Assembly (NCBI GenBank): GCA_013365365.1
Contig: JABVXU010000106.1
Location: forward strand, 86,558 to 150,557
Direction of reading: 5' to 3'
DNA length: 64,000 nucleotides
Source of the DNA: Cruorifilaria tuberocauda
Taxonomy: Eukaryota; Nematoda; Chromadorea; Rhabditida; Onchocercidae
Shown here: positions 1 to 12,184 of the stretch, in pieces
Layout of the letters: each line of letters starts with the position of its first letter
Position numbering within the stretch: the first letter of the stretch is position 1
Notes under the pieces: model-generated
The model's database searches: none
What the model was told of the DNA's origin: nothing
The model's input: the letters and a program-made list of their open reading frames with translations, nothing else
Made by a program: the position numbers and the translations under genes

Positions 1-2733
1 CGAGCATTAGGTTCCCTGTTGAATTATCTAAGCGGTATAATCTAAAAGCAGAATAAAAAAAAGTTATAATTAATCAATTAATACATAAAAGTCATTAATT
101 CGTGAACTAGTGGCATTAGTGCGGCTTCATTTCTCAAATAAGCTTATGTGAATAGGATTATGTAAACAGATGGAACTGAAGTTCCCAGGTGTTGTTACTG
201 GGAGCAAAAGATTACTGAAAGTAAGATGTTAAGATATATGCTTCAATAACGTAGTTGGATAGTTGACAGATTTTAAAAATATAAAGAATACTCCTTACAG
301 AAGATCCCTAAAAATGACTGGAAGATTCAACATGCGATATAAATTAAAGTTTTCAAAAGTGGAAACCTCATTTTGCTATCTCCTCCACCAACAGCAATAA
401 TACCGTGTAACTTATTCCACGAAACTGTGTATAGCGGCCATCTCGTTTTCACGCATACACTCGTTACTTTATTCCATTTGCTTCTGGCTGCTGGCAAATT
501 CACTTCTACCCTCATCCAAATCTAAACATATCATGGTTAGCTGACTGTTTTGTAAACAAACTTTAGAAACTGCAAACGGAACATTAAATGCTTCACTGCA
601 ATTTCAAAACATCCCGTTTACCCTACTCAAGACGTTTCAAGTTCAGATAGTATATTGACAGCTACTTTACATATAACATCCTCATTTGCAGTCCAAAATT
701 CTCACAGTAAACTTCAAAACTCTGTTTGAGACATCCGATAGATCATATGAACTATTCTTTAATCTAAGCGACACTGAATATGATGCGTAAACACTCTGAG
801 AATAAAAACAAAGCTTTATAAATTAATAAGCTTACAGTGAATATGGCAATTAAAAAATGAATCATAATTCAGAATACGGTAGATTTTCAATTAAATCAAG
901 ATCAACTTACGTTGATATAGAAATCAGCGCCTACAGTTACAAGAGAGTTACCATCATCTGAGAAATCAGCCGACCATACGGTTGATTCATGCGCATCGTC
1001 GATCTTTTCTTGTGTTACCCAATCCTCACCATCAAAACGATAAAATCGGATGGAACAATCATAGCTGCATGATACCAGCAACTAAACCACATGTACTGTC
1101 ATAACGTATTATCAGTGTTAATTGATTAATAAACTTTTTTTTTCATACAGTTTTTTAGATATTATGGAAAAAGAACCCAATAAAAACTCGAAGTATAATG
1201 CAGCAGTGAACTAATAATGTCAAAAAAAAACTTTTATAGAGATTTCCACAAAGATTGAATACACTCATGGTGAACGACGTTAAACCACTGCTCAAAATTT
1301 TTTAATAATTTGATACTAAGAGAAATACTTGAAGATGACTGGGTAAATACCTCATCAGTTGGATGCCATACCACATATTTGACATCTTGCGTGTGAGATT
1401 GCAGAATTGATGCAACCACAAAGTCTTCATTCTCGTCTACTAGAATTCATTTATTTAAATGAAGGGAAACTAAAAGTGTGAAAACAATATCATTTTTTGA
1501 TCTTAATATATCAGTTACTTACACTGCCAGAACCAAACTGATTTATCGCGACTGCAAGTCGCTAAATATTCACCAGATGATGAAAACGCACAACACTTTA
1601 CTTCATTCTCATGTCCTTCCAAACGGTTTATTTCTTCATAATCATTACTAAAAAAAATTTTATTCATCAGCATTTAGATATTGCAATTTTATAGAAGATG
1701 AAATCACTACATGAACATTTTTCCCAGATTCAAAAGCAGCGCAGGGATTGGAAATTAGCTTTTGATATTAGTCCCATCAAAAACAAATACATAACTTGTT
1801 ATAATCAAATATTTCTTCCCTGTCAATACTATCAATTTCGTCTCTCAAAAAAAAAACTTGAATTCGAAAGATTTGTATGAATTTTGAAATTTATGTTGAT
1901 TTTTGCTGTAAAATGATACTTACTTGCATAGTTGATGCACAACGATAGCGGCATCAAAACCGGCTGAAGCCAAGAATTTATCATTCGGTGAAAATGCGAT
2001 GTGTCGAATAGCTCTATTATGAGAGCCGCTTATTGTTCCAGAATGTACCAAATATGGTGCATCTGAATCATTTTGAATTTATTTTAATGAATTTTTAACA
2101 AAGTTCTGCGGATTCGCGTCAGAAACAACAATCGATTCAATATCATGAATGTTTATTAAAAGTTTCATATCTGAATGGAACAAAAGTTTGATTTATTTAA
2201 ACTAATATTTTCACGAAAAATGAAAAATATATTTTCAGTCGTCGATGAATGAATGGGCATAAAATTCAGAAAATTCGTTATTTACAATTTGAAATTATAA
2301 ATAAAATTCCTCTTTCATGAACAATAATCAAGGCAATTTCTAAACTTTTTCATTCTAACTATGTATAAAATACAAAATAAATAAAATACAAAATCAAAGA
2401 TGGAGGAACATCATTGCTTAAACAGCTAATAGAACTCAGTTTCAGGACTAAATTAGTATAAAAATCCTCCAAAATTTTTCTTTGGCCAAAAATCCGTCGG
2501 CAAATAATTTTTAGTAATTCAATGCAATACGCAAATACAGTTCCGAGCCAAATAAGAAATTTGATGATAATAAAAAACTGAAAATCACCATCAATAAGTT
2601 TCCATAATTTGATCGTTTTATCATCACCACAACTTGCAAGCGTCGTACCAGCATGATTCCACTGTACGCACCATACACGACATGCCACATCAGAAGAATG
2701 ATTAAGTTTACTCACATCATTATCACCGATCAT
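1..2733 (-). CDS. CIAO1: CIAO1, cytosolic iron-sulfur assembly WD40 protein (3' end missing)
   Basis: CIAO1 is a seven-bladed WD40 protein of the cytosolic Fe-S targeting complex, which works with MMS19 and CIAO2B to load clusters onto nuclear and cytosolic apoproteins. Phase-consistent exons on the minus strand are 2733-2589, 2062-1924, 1647-1523, 1439-1351, 1081-911, 521-367 and 41-1. The first exon carries the opening blade ([20 protein letters not shown]). The third has EGHENEVK and [10 protein letters not shown]. Exons 4 and 5 have [13 protein letters not shown] and [11 protein letters not shown]. These are diagnostic stretches of the CIAO1 family. Every junction closes in frame, and the last piece ([13 protein letters not shown]) follows the sixth blade in phase, so the final blade lies beyond the left edge. 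Acceptor choice for exon 4 (1439 or 1436) is ambiguous by one codon. The start is the first Met, and length up to the edge fits the family. Confidence 0.95.
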
Positions 2734-3846
2734 GACATATGATACCTCTGGAAGGAACTATGAATTAACCATGTAATTATTGTGCTTCTCATGACTAATG
2801 TTCTGTGTAGAATTGTCATAGCCGATCATGCTGAAAATTGCTGAAGTTCATACGGTCATTTCGGTTGCGCTAAGTTTAGTTATAGAGACTATAACAATTC
2901 AACAACATTCTGACAACGGTTTAATAAAGGCTAAGAAAATCAAGACACCCGAAACATATTATAAGCAGATGGTCACAGGAACATTGATGGTCCTGAAGAC
3001 TTGCTCTCTCATTGTAAGCTTGTGATGCCATGGAAAATAAACAAAGGCTATACATGAAACCACCAGTTAATGTGCCAAAAGGAAATATTTATGGAGAATA
3101 AAGAAACATTTATTCACTGAAAATATGTGCATTAATACCAGCAAAAAATAGTAGTTCATCGAAAGGAATATTCAGTTCGAAATGATAAGATCTTTCGATG
3201 CAATATGCAACGCAAATCACATAAAAAGATAGGATTGTAAAATTGCAAACCATTTTGAAATATAAATTGCAGGAAAGTAACAAGTGCTCTTCATCTCCTG
3301 ATTACGCTGAATTCAAAATTTAAAATTTACATGTGTAAATTTTAATCAAGTGGTTGAATGCGAACATATCAAATTCCATACCATGTAGGCATTTCCACAC
3401 ACACCCAAACTGTTTGCTTAATAGAAACATTATGCATTTGTTAATTATTTAATCGAAATATTTATCTTCAAATGACAAATCACATTTTTGTAATAAACAT
3501 TTTTTGAATATTTCACCACTATTTCTTTGCGTCGAAACAATGATACGAAAAAGCGAATCCACTTCCCCGAACCAAAGCCCTTGCAATATACTTATCACTT
3601 ATCAACACGGTCCCTCTATTTATGGCATAATATACAATTAAACTAAGATTTTATTAATGTCTCTAAAGAAGAACATGTAATAAACATTAATAAAGAGATT
3701 GAAAACAGTACAACACAAAAACGATAAGTTTTCTAATTAGAAATTATTTGCAACGGTAAGTAATTAAGAAAAATTTATAAAATCAAGGATGATTTATTCG
3801 TAACAGAAATATTGGTCAATAAACTGAATTTTGAGAAAAAATTTCA
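2734..3846. other. Intergenic region between FRMD8-like and CIAO1
   Basis: About 1.1 kb between the FRMD8-like stop codon and the CIAO1 start codon, both genes being on the minus strand. A plus-strand 65-codon open frame at 2828-3025 has no recognisable domain and no splice context, so I do not call it. The stretch should hold the FRMD8-like 3' UTR and the CIAO1 promoter or outron. No RNA gene seen. Confidence 0.6.
3793..3798 (-). promoter_or_regulatory. Candidate poly(A) signal of the FRMD8-like gene
   Basis: AATAAA read on the minus strand about 50 bases after the FRMD8-like stop codon, a normal distance for a nematode 3' UTR. Confidence 0.5.
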
Positions 3847-6800
3847 TTACATCACTTCTAATAAAACCCTTAATGAACCTTGTGCTTCCAAACAGTGGCC
3901 ATCAGCATCAAGTGTAGCCAAGCATAGTTTATTGACACAGCTGATAAATGGAGTTGGTAAATTGTAGATGTCCACCAAACTTCGGTTAGCACTACTATTT
4001 CTTCCTGCTTGCTCATTTGCACCAGATAAACCTGACGAACTTGAGCAGTGACTACCAATACCTTCTTCCAAATAACTTTGACTTTGGTGAACATTATGTC
4101 CATATATCTTTAAAAACAATAATAAAAGCAAAATTAAAAAATATATGTTGGAAACGTGTTTTAGAAGTCTAAAAGCGCGACTCAGGAAAAGGATGAAATA
4201 CAGAAGTTTCACCGAATCACAAGCTCAGGCATCACATGGGATATACTCTTCATTTTCAAGCAATACAAAATCTTGAGATGTAACTACACAAGGACCTCAT
4301 GATTTGTGCATCAAGCTCATTTATTAAGGACTTTATCAGAATCTATAACTTTATAAATGGCTATTCGCAAATGCAGTGTTCTATATTTCACTGCTAGAAC
4401 TGTAATGCGGTACTCAAAAAATTGTAATAACTGTCATCTAATGATTTCTTTACTTCAATTATACGATTTTTTTTAGAGGAAAACAAACTTCACTTACTGA
4501 AACATTAGTTATATGTGCATTATCATCCGAACTACTATTACTCGACAATTTTCCCTCAAAATCTGGCGACTCGTCGTGTACTCCCCTTATCTTCTGGCAA
4601 TTATTATGCTCTAAGTTTAGTATTACACTATCGCCCTTTCGCTCTAGCAATTTGGATAAAGAATTTATGAGCGCTTCAATCATAATGGCTTGTTTGCTGA
4701 ATACCTAAAACGGTCAAAAACATTCATAAAAACTAAAAAAGACTAGCAACATTAATAGCATTCCTGTTTCCCAAGAGAGAATTTGATAAACCAAATTAAG
4801 AAATTATGGAAAAATTAGCCTACAGACTATATAGTTCAAATAAATAAAAAACCAACAAGTGAAAATTTGGAAAAAAATAATAATACTATTAGTATTACAT
4901 AAATATTGTACCTGAAGCACTTTCATTTTTTCCGAAAATTTTAACATTTCAGTTTCAGAATTTAAAGTACGATCGATTAGAAAGGAAGTATCCGGGAAAG
5001 TCAAGAGAAAACACGGGAATTCAACTAAACCAGCTGCTGGTATAGCAACTTCGAAATAACTGAAAATCATGGTTGAAATTTATAAAATTCTACCGTAATA
5101 ATGCTAAATGTATGAAACACAGAAAATAGAAAAGATTTGTACTTGTAACGATATATGAGAGCATCCAAAAAAAAAATTGCAATTGGGAGCAAATTTTATT
5201 CATCTAATATTAAGGAACCCAAAACTGACTAGTGAAAAGCAACTATATTAAAAAAATACAGTCATTATCACAAATAAACATGATGTACTGCTGACAAGAC
5301 TCAGAAATAATCAAAAGAATCTAGAAAAAACTAACTCATCGAAATAGCGACAATCACAGTCAAGAAGTCGCTGTACGAGCAACACTTCTTGTTTTACTTC
5401 ATCAATTAATGTAACGTAACCACAACTGACTCCAACAACAACCTGAAATGAAATAATACATATTCTCATCAATGATTTTAAAAAGAATAAAACTTCCGCA
5501 TACATTTAGAAATACCATACACTTGATCATACGTACTTAATTACTAAAGTCCGCTTCGGTTAATTTTGAAAAGCAATAATTGCAAAGAAATTTCATGTTT
5601 AAATATTAAATCCTCAATAGAAACTAAAATGAAAAGGTAATGTGTAATAAACGACACCGGAATATCTCGTAATGTCACTGAAAGTATCATTTTTTTGATT
5701 TCTTTTAACGGTCCTCCTGATGGTCGCTCAACATACCCACGGAAAAAGGCAGCCCTGGAGATATTAAAATGAATAAGATAAGAACATTATAAAATTTCAA
5801 TTGATACAATAAACTGACTTGATTTATATATGTAAAACGCATTCCATCTATCTCATGGCATCTAATCACCATTATTTTCTTTGAAGTACACATTATAGAA
5901 AAAGATGAGTGATGGTTATCAAATTATATACAAAATATAAAATTAATATTAGTTGTCTTTGCAATTAGAACCAGTTCTTGGAATATTATCATATAACGAA
6001 AATAAAAATAAGAACTTGCCCATAAAAAGGTATATTGCGGATGATATTAAGATACGCTTTTCGGTAGTTATGCTTGCTCTCGAAATTCGATCTTATATTT
6101 CGATATTCTTCAAGAACCTGTGTTTCCAAACCCTTGCAACCGATGATCGGAATGCCGAAAAAATGAAACGACCTGACATTATGTCGATATTTCAGTGGAA
6201 AAAACATCTCTATCTCCTCCCTGCAAAACTATTTATCCTTACCCTAATCAAAAAAAATACATTAATACTGAATGGAAAATTTAAATTTTCAGTAAGAGTT
6301 GGAATCAATATTCCAAAAATTGGAATCAATAAAGCAGTTTTTCCCTTATTCCAACCAAAAATTTTATAAAACTATTTTTCCAAAATTTCAAAACTATAGT
6401 TGATGAAAAAACCACGAACCCAAATATATCGAGTATATCCAAGTCTTCGTTCGGTTCTAAATCTATAGCCATCTGTAAGGCCGCCAGTTTTATGTTTAAT
6501 TCGATATCGCACACATATCGACCATTTAAAACTTCCTGTTTTGCATTTACATACAATATCTCCGTTAATATTTCATTCGTGTAATCTTGTTCCAACTGAA
6601 GAGTTTGTACATTAATTTGAGGTAATGATAATCTTCGAATGTTCAATCACTGTTTCGAGCAATAAATTAATTTCATATTTTCCCTATCTCTCCTAATGTT
6701 TTGCTTGATTTATTTTACAGTGTTTAGCACTTTCACTTTCAATGTTTTCCTTCGTTAGTTTTCATCAGTATAACATAAAGCAAGCTCTACTTCACGCTCC

Positions 6801-8174
6801 CGCTCAATGGAAAGCTGGACATTTCGTTTCAATACAAGAAGCGGTTCATCAGCAACTAATTCGTTATTTTCAGCACTCGTAAATCTCTTCAAAAATTGCA
6901 TCCAGTTTTTCCGAATCTCATATGGATTATGATGTGGCTTCAATTGCACTTCTGCAAAATCGAACTCGAGAGTTACAAAACCAATTTTAAAATATAAAAG
7001 GAGGCACAAAAAGAAAAAATGCAATTATTCTTAATACAAATTTTAGCATACCTAATAAATTTGATACCATCCAGAGAGCGCATACTTCTTCGAAAATTTC
7101 GGCAACTACACCTAGATGATCAGCAAGTAACAACAGCAAGCTTGACGCTGTTGCCAATTTGCCGCCAACTAGAGAAAATTTGAAACCTATAACAAGAAAA
7201 ATTCACAAATTGTGCTTAATTGAGATTGGTCGGAGATACCGAGCTCAAAATCATCAAGTCTTTGCAAAATATGTAAAATTTCGACGTGAATGCATTAATG
7301 CTTTTGAAAACATAAGTAACAGCATAAGAGAAAAGAATTAGTACGTGTACGCTAGACATCAAACTTATATAATAAATGGGAGTTTAAAAATTTACGATTC
7401 AACCTTCTTCGTAAACTTTGTTAAATCGTCTAGTGCGAAATCAGTTCAAAGAATTTAAAAATTAGAGAAAACTTCGCTCATACAGAAAATTCGCCAAACA
7501 AAAAAAACTACAATGATGCCAATAGTTCATATTCTTATTCTAACTAATAAATCTGATTGTATTTCTGGATTGATTACTGAATCAAGTAAACTTCTTTGCT
7601 TTTTCTCCAAAACTGAATGAAAAAGGAAATCTACCTCTTTCATCAGCCCAATAAATCGTAATATCCAGCGAATCATCCAATCTTGCACTGACAGGTGTTG
7701 ATTGTTGTGAACAATTGCACACATCAAGCAAATGACTTAAGTCGAAAAATAAAAATTCTCAATCAGAAATTCAATTTTATAAATCACCATTTAGTTTAGG
7801 TAAATTTTCACCTTCTATTTCATATCATATATAATTCTAATGTATATATGTATTTGGCAGGTAATACTACGATAGCCATATAAAAACTTCAACCTCGAAA
7901 AGGAACAGTCTACTTGATATGCACTACTAATATCAAAAGAAGTTTTCGCTGTTATTGATTATCGCTGTTATTGATTAACACACTTAAAATTTTCAATAAG
8001 CTCTTAATGCGGATAACTGTTAACGCTTTATATCGTCTTTTATCAAACTTTACAAACACTGTGTAGCTGTTGATATAATATCATCATATATTCACAATTT
8101 ATATACTTGAACTAGTACAGTTTGAAAGTGATTCTACAATCAAATGAATGCTTCTCTAATATTTTCTTTTAGAC

Positions 8175-8211
<37 letters not shown>

Positions 8212-8280
8212 AACGTCGCACCTCAGCGTATAACCAACTGGTGAATGAGCAAGCGTTTGTTCTTTCCCCGTTGATTTCAT
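3847..8280 (-). CDS. FRMD8: FRMD8-like FERM-domain protein
   Basis: In animals FRMD8 is a FERM adaptor that stabilises iRhom/ADAM17 at the plasma membrane, and the fly homologue Bili dampens Wnt signalling. Eleven exons: 8280-8222, 7735-7635, 7186-7052, 6951-6791, 6595-6420, 6220-6020, 5754-5679, 5442-5336, 5059-4912, 4704-4498, 4107-3847; total 543 aa (human about 464). Recognised stretches in order are the F1 lobe (ITIYWADER, VCALWMVSNLL), EVQLKPHHNPYEIRKNW, FLKRFTSAENN, GRYVCDIE in the F2 lobe, RNIPFYGAAFFRGYVERP, and an F3 lobe ending VFSKQAIMIEAL. The tail of roughly 130 residues is Ser/Asn-rich and poorly conserved. Start: first Met in the terminal exon; an upstream in-frame Met at 8463 is possible. 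The exon 6/7 junction only works with a GC donor. All other junctions are GT-AG and in phase. Exon 1 and the TTAAG acceptor of exon 2 are least certain. Confidence 0.9.
8174..8212. repeat. (TA)n microsatellite
   Basis: Nearly pure TA dinucleotide run in the first intron of the FRMD8-like gene, just downstream of its exon 1 donor. Probably length-polymorphic. Confidence 0.9.
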
Positions 8281-8463
8281 TTCTAATACGTCAGTAGATA
8301 CTTCATCCTGGATGTGGATACTTGAACAACACGATCTTTTATATAATTCGAAACAAAATGGAAAAATAAAGGAGTTAGCCTGTATGTGTTCCACTTTCTC
8401 AGCAGTGGTTTCTCTCCTGAATACCTGGCTCACTCTTACGATCCAGTATATACGTTGAAACAA

Positions 8464-11400
8464 ACGAAATATTAAATGAAGCTTATATCTTAAGGAACAT
8501 CATCAAATGATAATTCGCATCGTTGATGGCAAACCAATCGATCAAAAAAATTGACAAAGAGAAAGAGGAGAAAAAAGAGATGAATTTCCGAAGATATCAC
8601 GAAAAAGTCATGAATATAGTGAAATCGATCAAAAAGTATTAAATCTCAGACAAAAGCAGTTTGATTTATTGTTAACTATCAGTATTCTACTATACCTGTT
8701 TGATATTTTGCAGCATAACACGCTTTTTTTTAAGCATTGCTATACGAGGACTTCTAAAACATAATGAAGATTAAACGTCAAAAAAACAATTTACAATACC
8801 AATAATGAGTTCTTTATACAACGTACATTGATGCGAGATGATCCAGTAAGCTTCCTTTGCTTTGTGCCTTTTTTTTTACCTCTCAAACCAAACATTATTC
8901 AACAAGACATTTTCAATGACTCATTGCCAGCTGAAAAAAATCATTGCATTAAAAATTCGAAAACGTACGTTAATTAGCCGATTTGCTATCCACCCTATAG
9001 TGCATGGGAAAGAAGGATTCACAAAATGATTCGCTTGAAATACGCAAAACAAATCTCATCCAGAACAGAAAGAAAGCAACGTAAACGAGGAAATTTGTGA
9101 AAAGAATTGTAGCAATGAAATATTAAATTGAATTAGTAATTTTTCGTTAAGATGTCGGGTACGAGAGATTGAAATGATATAATAATAAAAAGCAAAAACC
9201 TAAATAATGTAACTAAAGCATGATAGTCCCAGTGGGCTGATGCATTCTTTATGCTATGAATTCCTGTTCATTATCAAATAATTTTAATAATCATCGGAAA
9301 TATTTCATTTCTGTAAAATGACGAGTAAATAAATAAATAGCAGAAATAGATAAGACTGTCGAAATAGGAAAAAGAAAAAACAAAACAGGAAAAAAAACGA
9401 ATAAGGAAAAAAACAATCTTTTATTTTCCATTTCTCTCCTTGCCCTACTTCTCACAAACCTAAAAAACTAAGGCTTATAACGAGCCACCATAGAGGTAAA
9501 TTATTTGCACGATTATTAAGATAACCTATAAGTAACTTAAATTGTTTTTTCCATCCAGCTGCATGAGATAAAAGTTTAAAATAGAGAATATAGCACACTT
9601 AAATATGAAATAACAAAATTAGTAATCAGAAATTGGCAAACATCATCTTTATAAAGTACATCATATATTTGATGTAAAATATTTCAGATCACAAGTCTAG
9701 CCTTTCTTAGATAATGATATTCTAATCTATCAGTTATCAATCAATCAATACACCGTCATGCCTTCAAGAATTATGAGACTTCATAGCTTCTAAAAGCCTG
9801 ATAAAAGTATTTGAACAATTTCACCAAGTGACCAGACTTGACTTTGCTATGTAAAAATGACAATCTATAAAATATTTTGATAAACGAAAGGAGAAACTAA
9901 ATAACTGTCCGTTCCCAACCGTATTTATCGCCTTAGCCAACCTAATCATGAATTCATTATTTTATTGCGATTATCAGTTTAAATTCTTGGTGATACATTA
10001 CCTGGTTCCTAATAAAATACTTTTATAATGATGATTTGAAACACGTTACTGCTATAACGCACTTTAACTGTAACAGCAAAATTATTTATCATGCTCAGAA
10101 TTAACGGATGATTCTATTCAATGATAACCTTTATCACTCACTAACCAAAAAATCCCATAGCTTTAAAATTTGAAACAGGAAAGCATCATCAATCAAGAAC
10201 TATGGCGGTATCCTATATTTCGTTTATACAATTTCTTCTGCATGGCAATGGTACTCTAAAACTGAATAATGTTCCAATATTATTCGTTGAAGAATTCACT
10301 TGATAAACACAGCGGGGAATGAAATGTAATTCCAAACAACTCTGTGTTGTTGTTGACATTATTACCAAAGTTCTACCAATCGAACAAATAAACAATAAGA
10401 AATCTTTTAATACATTGACATATGACTTTTGTGTAATCAAATAACAACTTTAAATTTGCTTTTATAGTAAAATTTCTGGAATTATTACTTGCGAGACAAA
10501 AATCGTAAAAAATTATCTTACTTTAAGATAGCTCACTGGTAAGTCATTCGCCTGATAGAAAGCATTCCAGATACTATCATGAGAAAACTGTTCACTGACT
10601 TAAAAAGTATATCAAATTTCATCAATTACATCTTGATTTAATATCCGATCACAAAAAAGAATGTTTTGGAGAGCAACGATTTTCTGATTCTTTTAAATAT
10701 TGAACAAGTTTTGAGATAAAATTCAGTTTGTAAATGTCATTGACCTTTGTCAAACAAATCAAATGTGCCACCAAAATTTAATACATAGATCTTAACATAT
10801 TGCGATGTAAGCTAAGAATACCCTACCATCTACTTGAACACACTTAAATATAGTAAATGCATTCATTAATATGTAAGCGATTAATACGTCCTGGGAAAGC
10901 ATTGCAAGAATTTAATATACGTAATATATATTCTTGCAAATAGTCTTTTTGTTTCGAGAAAGTTAGAGAAGATGCCCAACATAATAAAGTGGCGAGAGAT
11001 TAAAATCCTAATATCATGATATTTTTCTTGGAGAAAGCTTATTGTAATTTCATGTTATTTTTCATATGATATCAAACATAAAAATTAGTTTACGACCGTG
11101 GAGAGAGTTGTCGGGAAAATCACATAAAAAGGTAATGTTAAATCCGTAGATGATGAAATTATATGTTGAGCTTTTGTATAGAGATGCTTAGTTGAAGCAG
11201 TCCAATCAATTCATATATCCAATAACCTTTAATCTTTGTGCTATATCGGTTTACTATTGTATAAGAGTTTCTTTGTGCTCTATTTACGATTGGAGAAGGG
11301 AGTCCTTGGGCGGTACCGATTACTATCCTTCTTAACTAATTGCTGTAACTAGCAGTTCTGAATAAGGAATTAAAGTTGTCTTGTACGACCAGCACAGAGC

Positions 11401-12184
11401 GCAAATCTGTAGCATGATTCGATAGTGCTCAGTCAACTCATATAGATTATTTGTCGGTAAATCCCAAATTCAAGCGCACGACAAGAGTGAAAGAGGAAAA
11501 TTCGCGAAAAAAACACATAAAAACGCAACATACACACTCATATTATTTTCAAAAGACTAAAGGAAATAATTTTACAGAATATCGTTTGAGATATTTGATG
11601 CACCAACAAATAGAATCTTTGACGTAAGCGATGAATTTAGACATTATTTACTTATTTTTAATCATATCTGAACAATGTGCTACTTAGCAGAGTAGCTCTA
11701 TCGCGATTAATGAAAAAAATTGTTCTGCAGTATTACAGGCTGATGTTTTTGTCTTTCAATAATTCGTAACTAATGTAGCTGAAGTCACTCCAAGATCAAA
11801 GATGATTACAATATCGCATATGTGAAAAATACCATTACGTGAAAAGAAAGGGATTTCTGGGAAGTAAATTACGCTAACCGAAAGTGCATTGATATTTAAA
11901 CATTAGCTGCATAAACTTCTGGTAAACGGACGGTAAAATTACAGAATATTCTAGATATCTTTACAGCTGTAACATAGCATTAGGGTCTTGCAGTGACTTC
12001 ATGTAATCTGTTCCAGTCGGCAAAGCTTTTACGCAACTCATACGTGGGTAAGAAGCGTTTCATTACGTGGTTATGGTAGGCTAGGAGTACGCACGTCGAC
12101 GGACTAGTTTCAGTTTTGAGAAATTTCAACGCTGAAAAGTAATTTACCTAGATCAGCCGAATTTAACAGGTAAGAGGGCGTGAG
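8464..12184. other. Large intergenic region between divergent genes
   Basis: 3.7 kb between the FRMD8-like gene (minus) and the CG-1/PPCDC gene (plus), so it should contain both promoters. I see only scattered short frames with AT-rich composition, no domain and no convincing splice-flanked exon. Base composition becomes more GC-rich from about 11950 towards the start codon at 12185, which may mark the promoter and 5' UTR of the rightward gene. No tRNA or other RNA gene recognised. Confidence 0.55.

Noticed and set aside
2828..3025. 65-codon plus-strand frame between CIAO1 and FRMD8
   Set aside because: No domain, no splice signals, composition like the surrounding DNA; probably chance.
10213..10440. 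75-codon minus-strand frame in the large intergenic region
   Set aside because: No similarity to anything known, no flanking splice sites, isolated.
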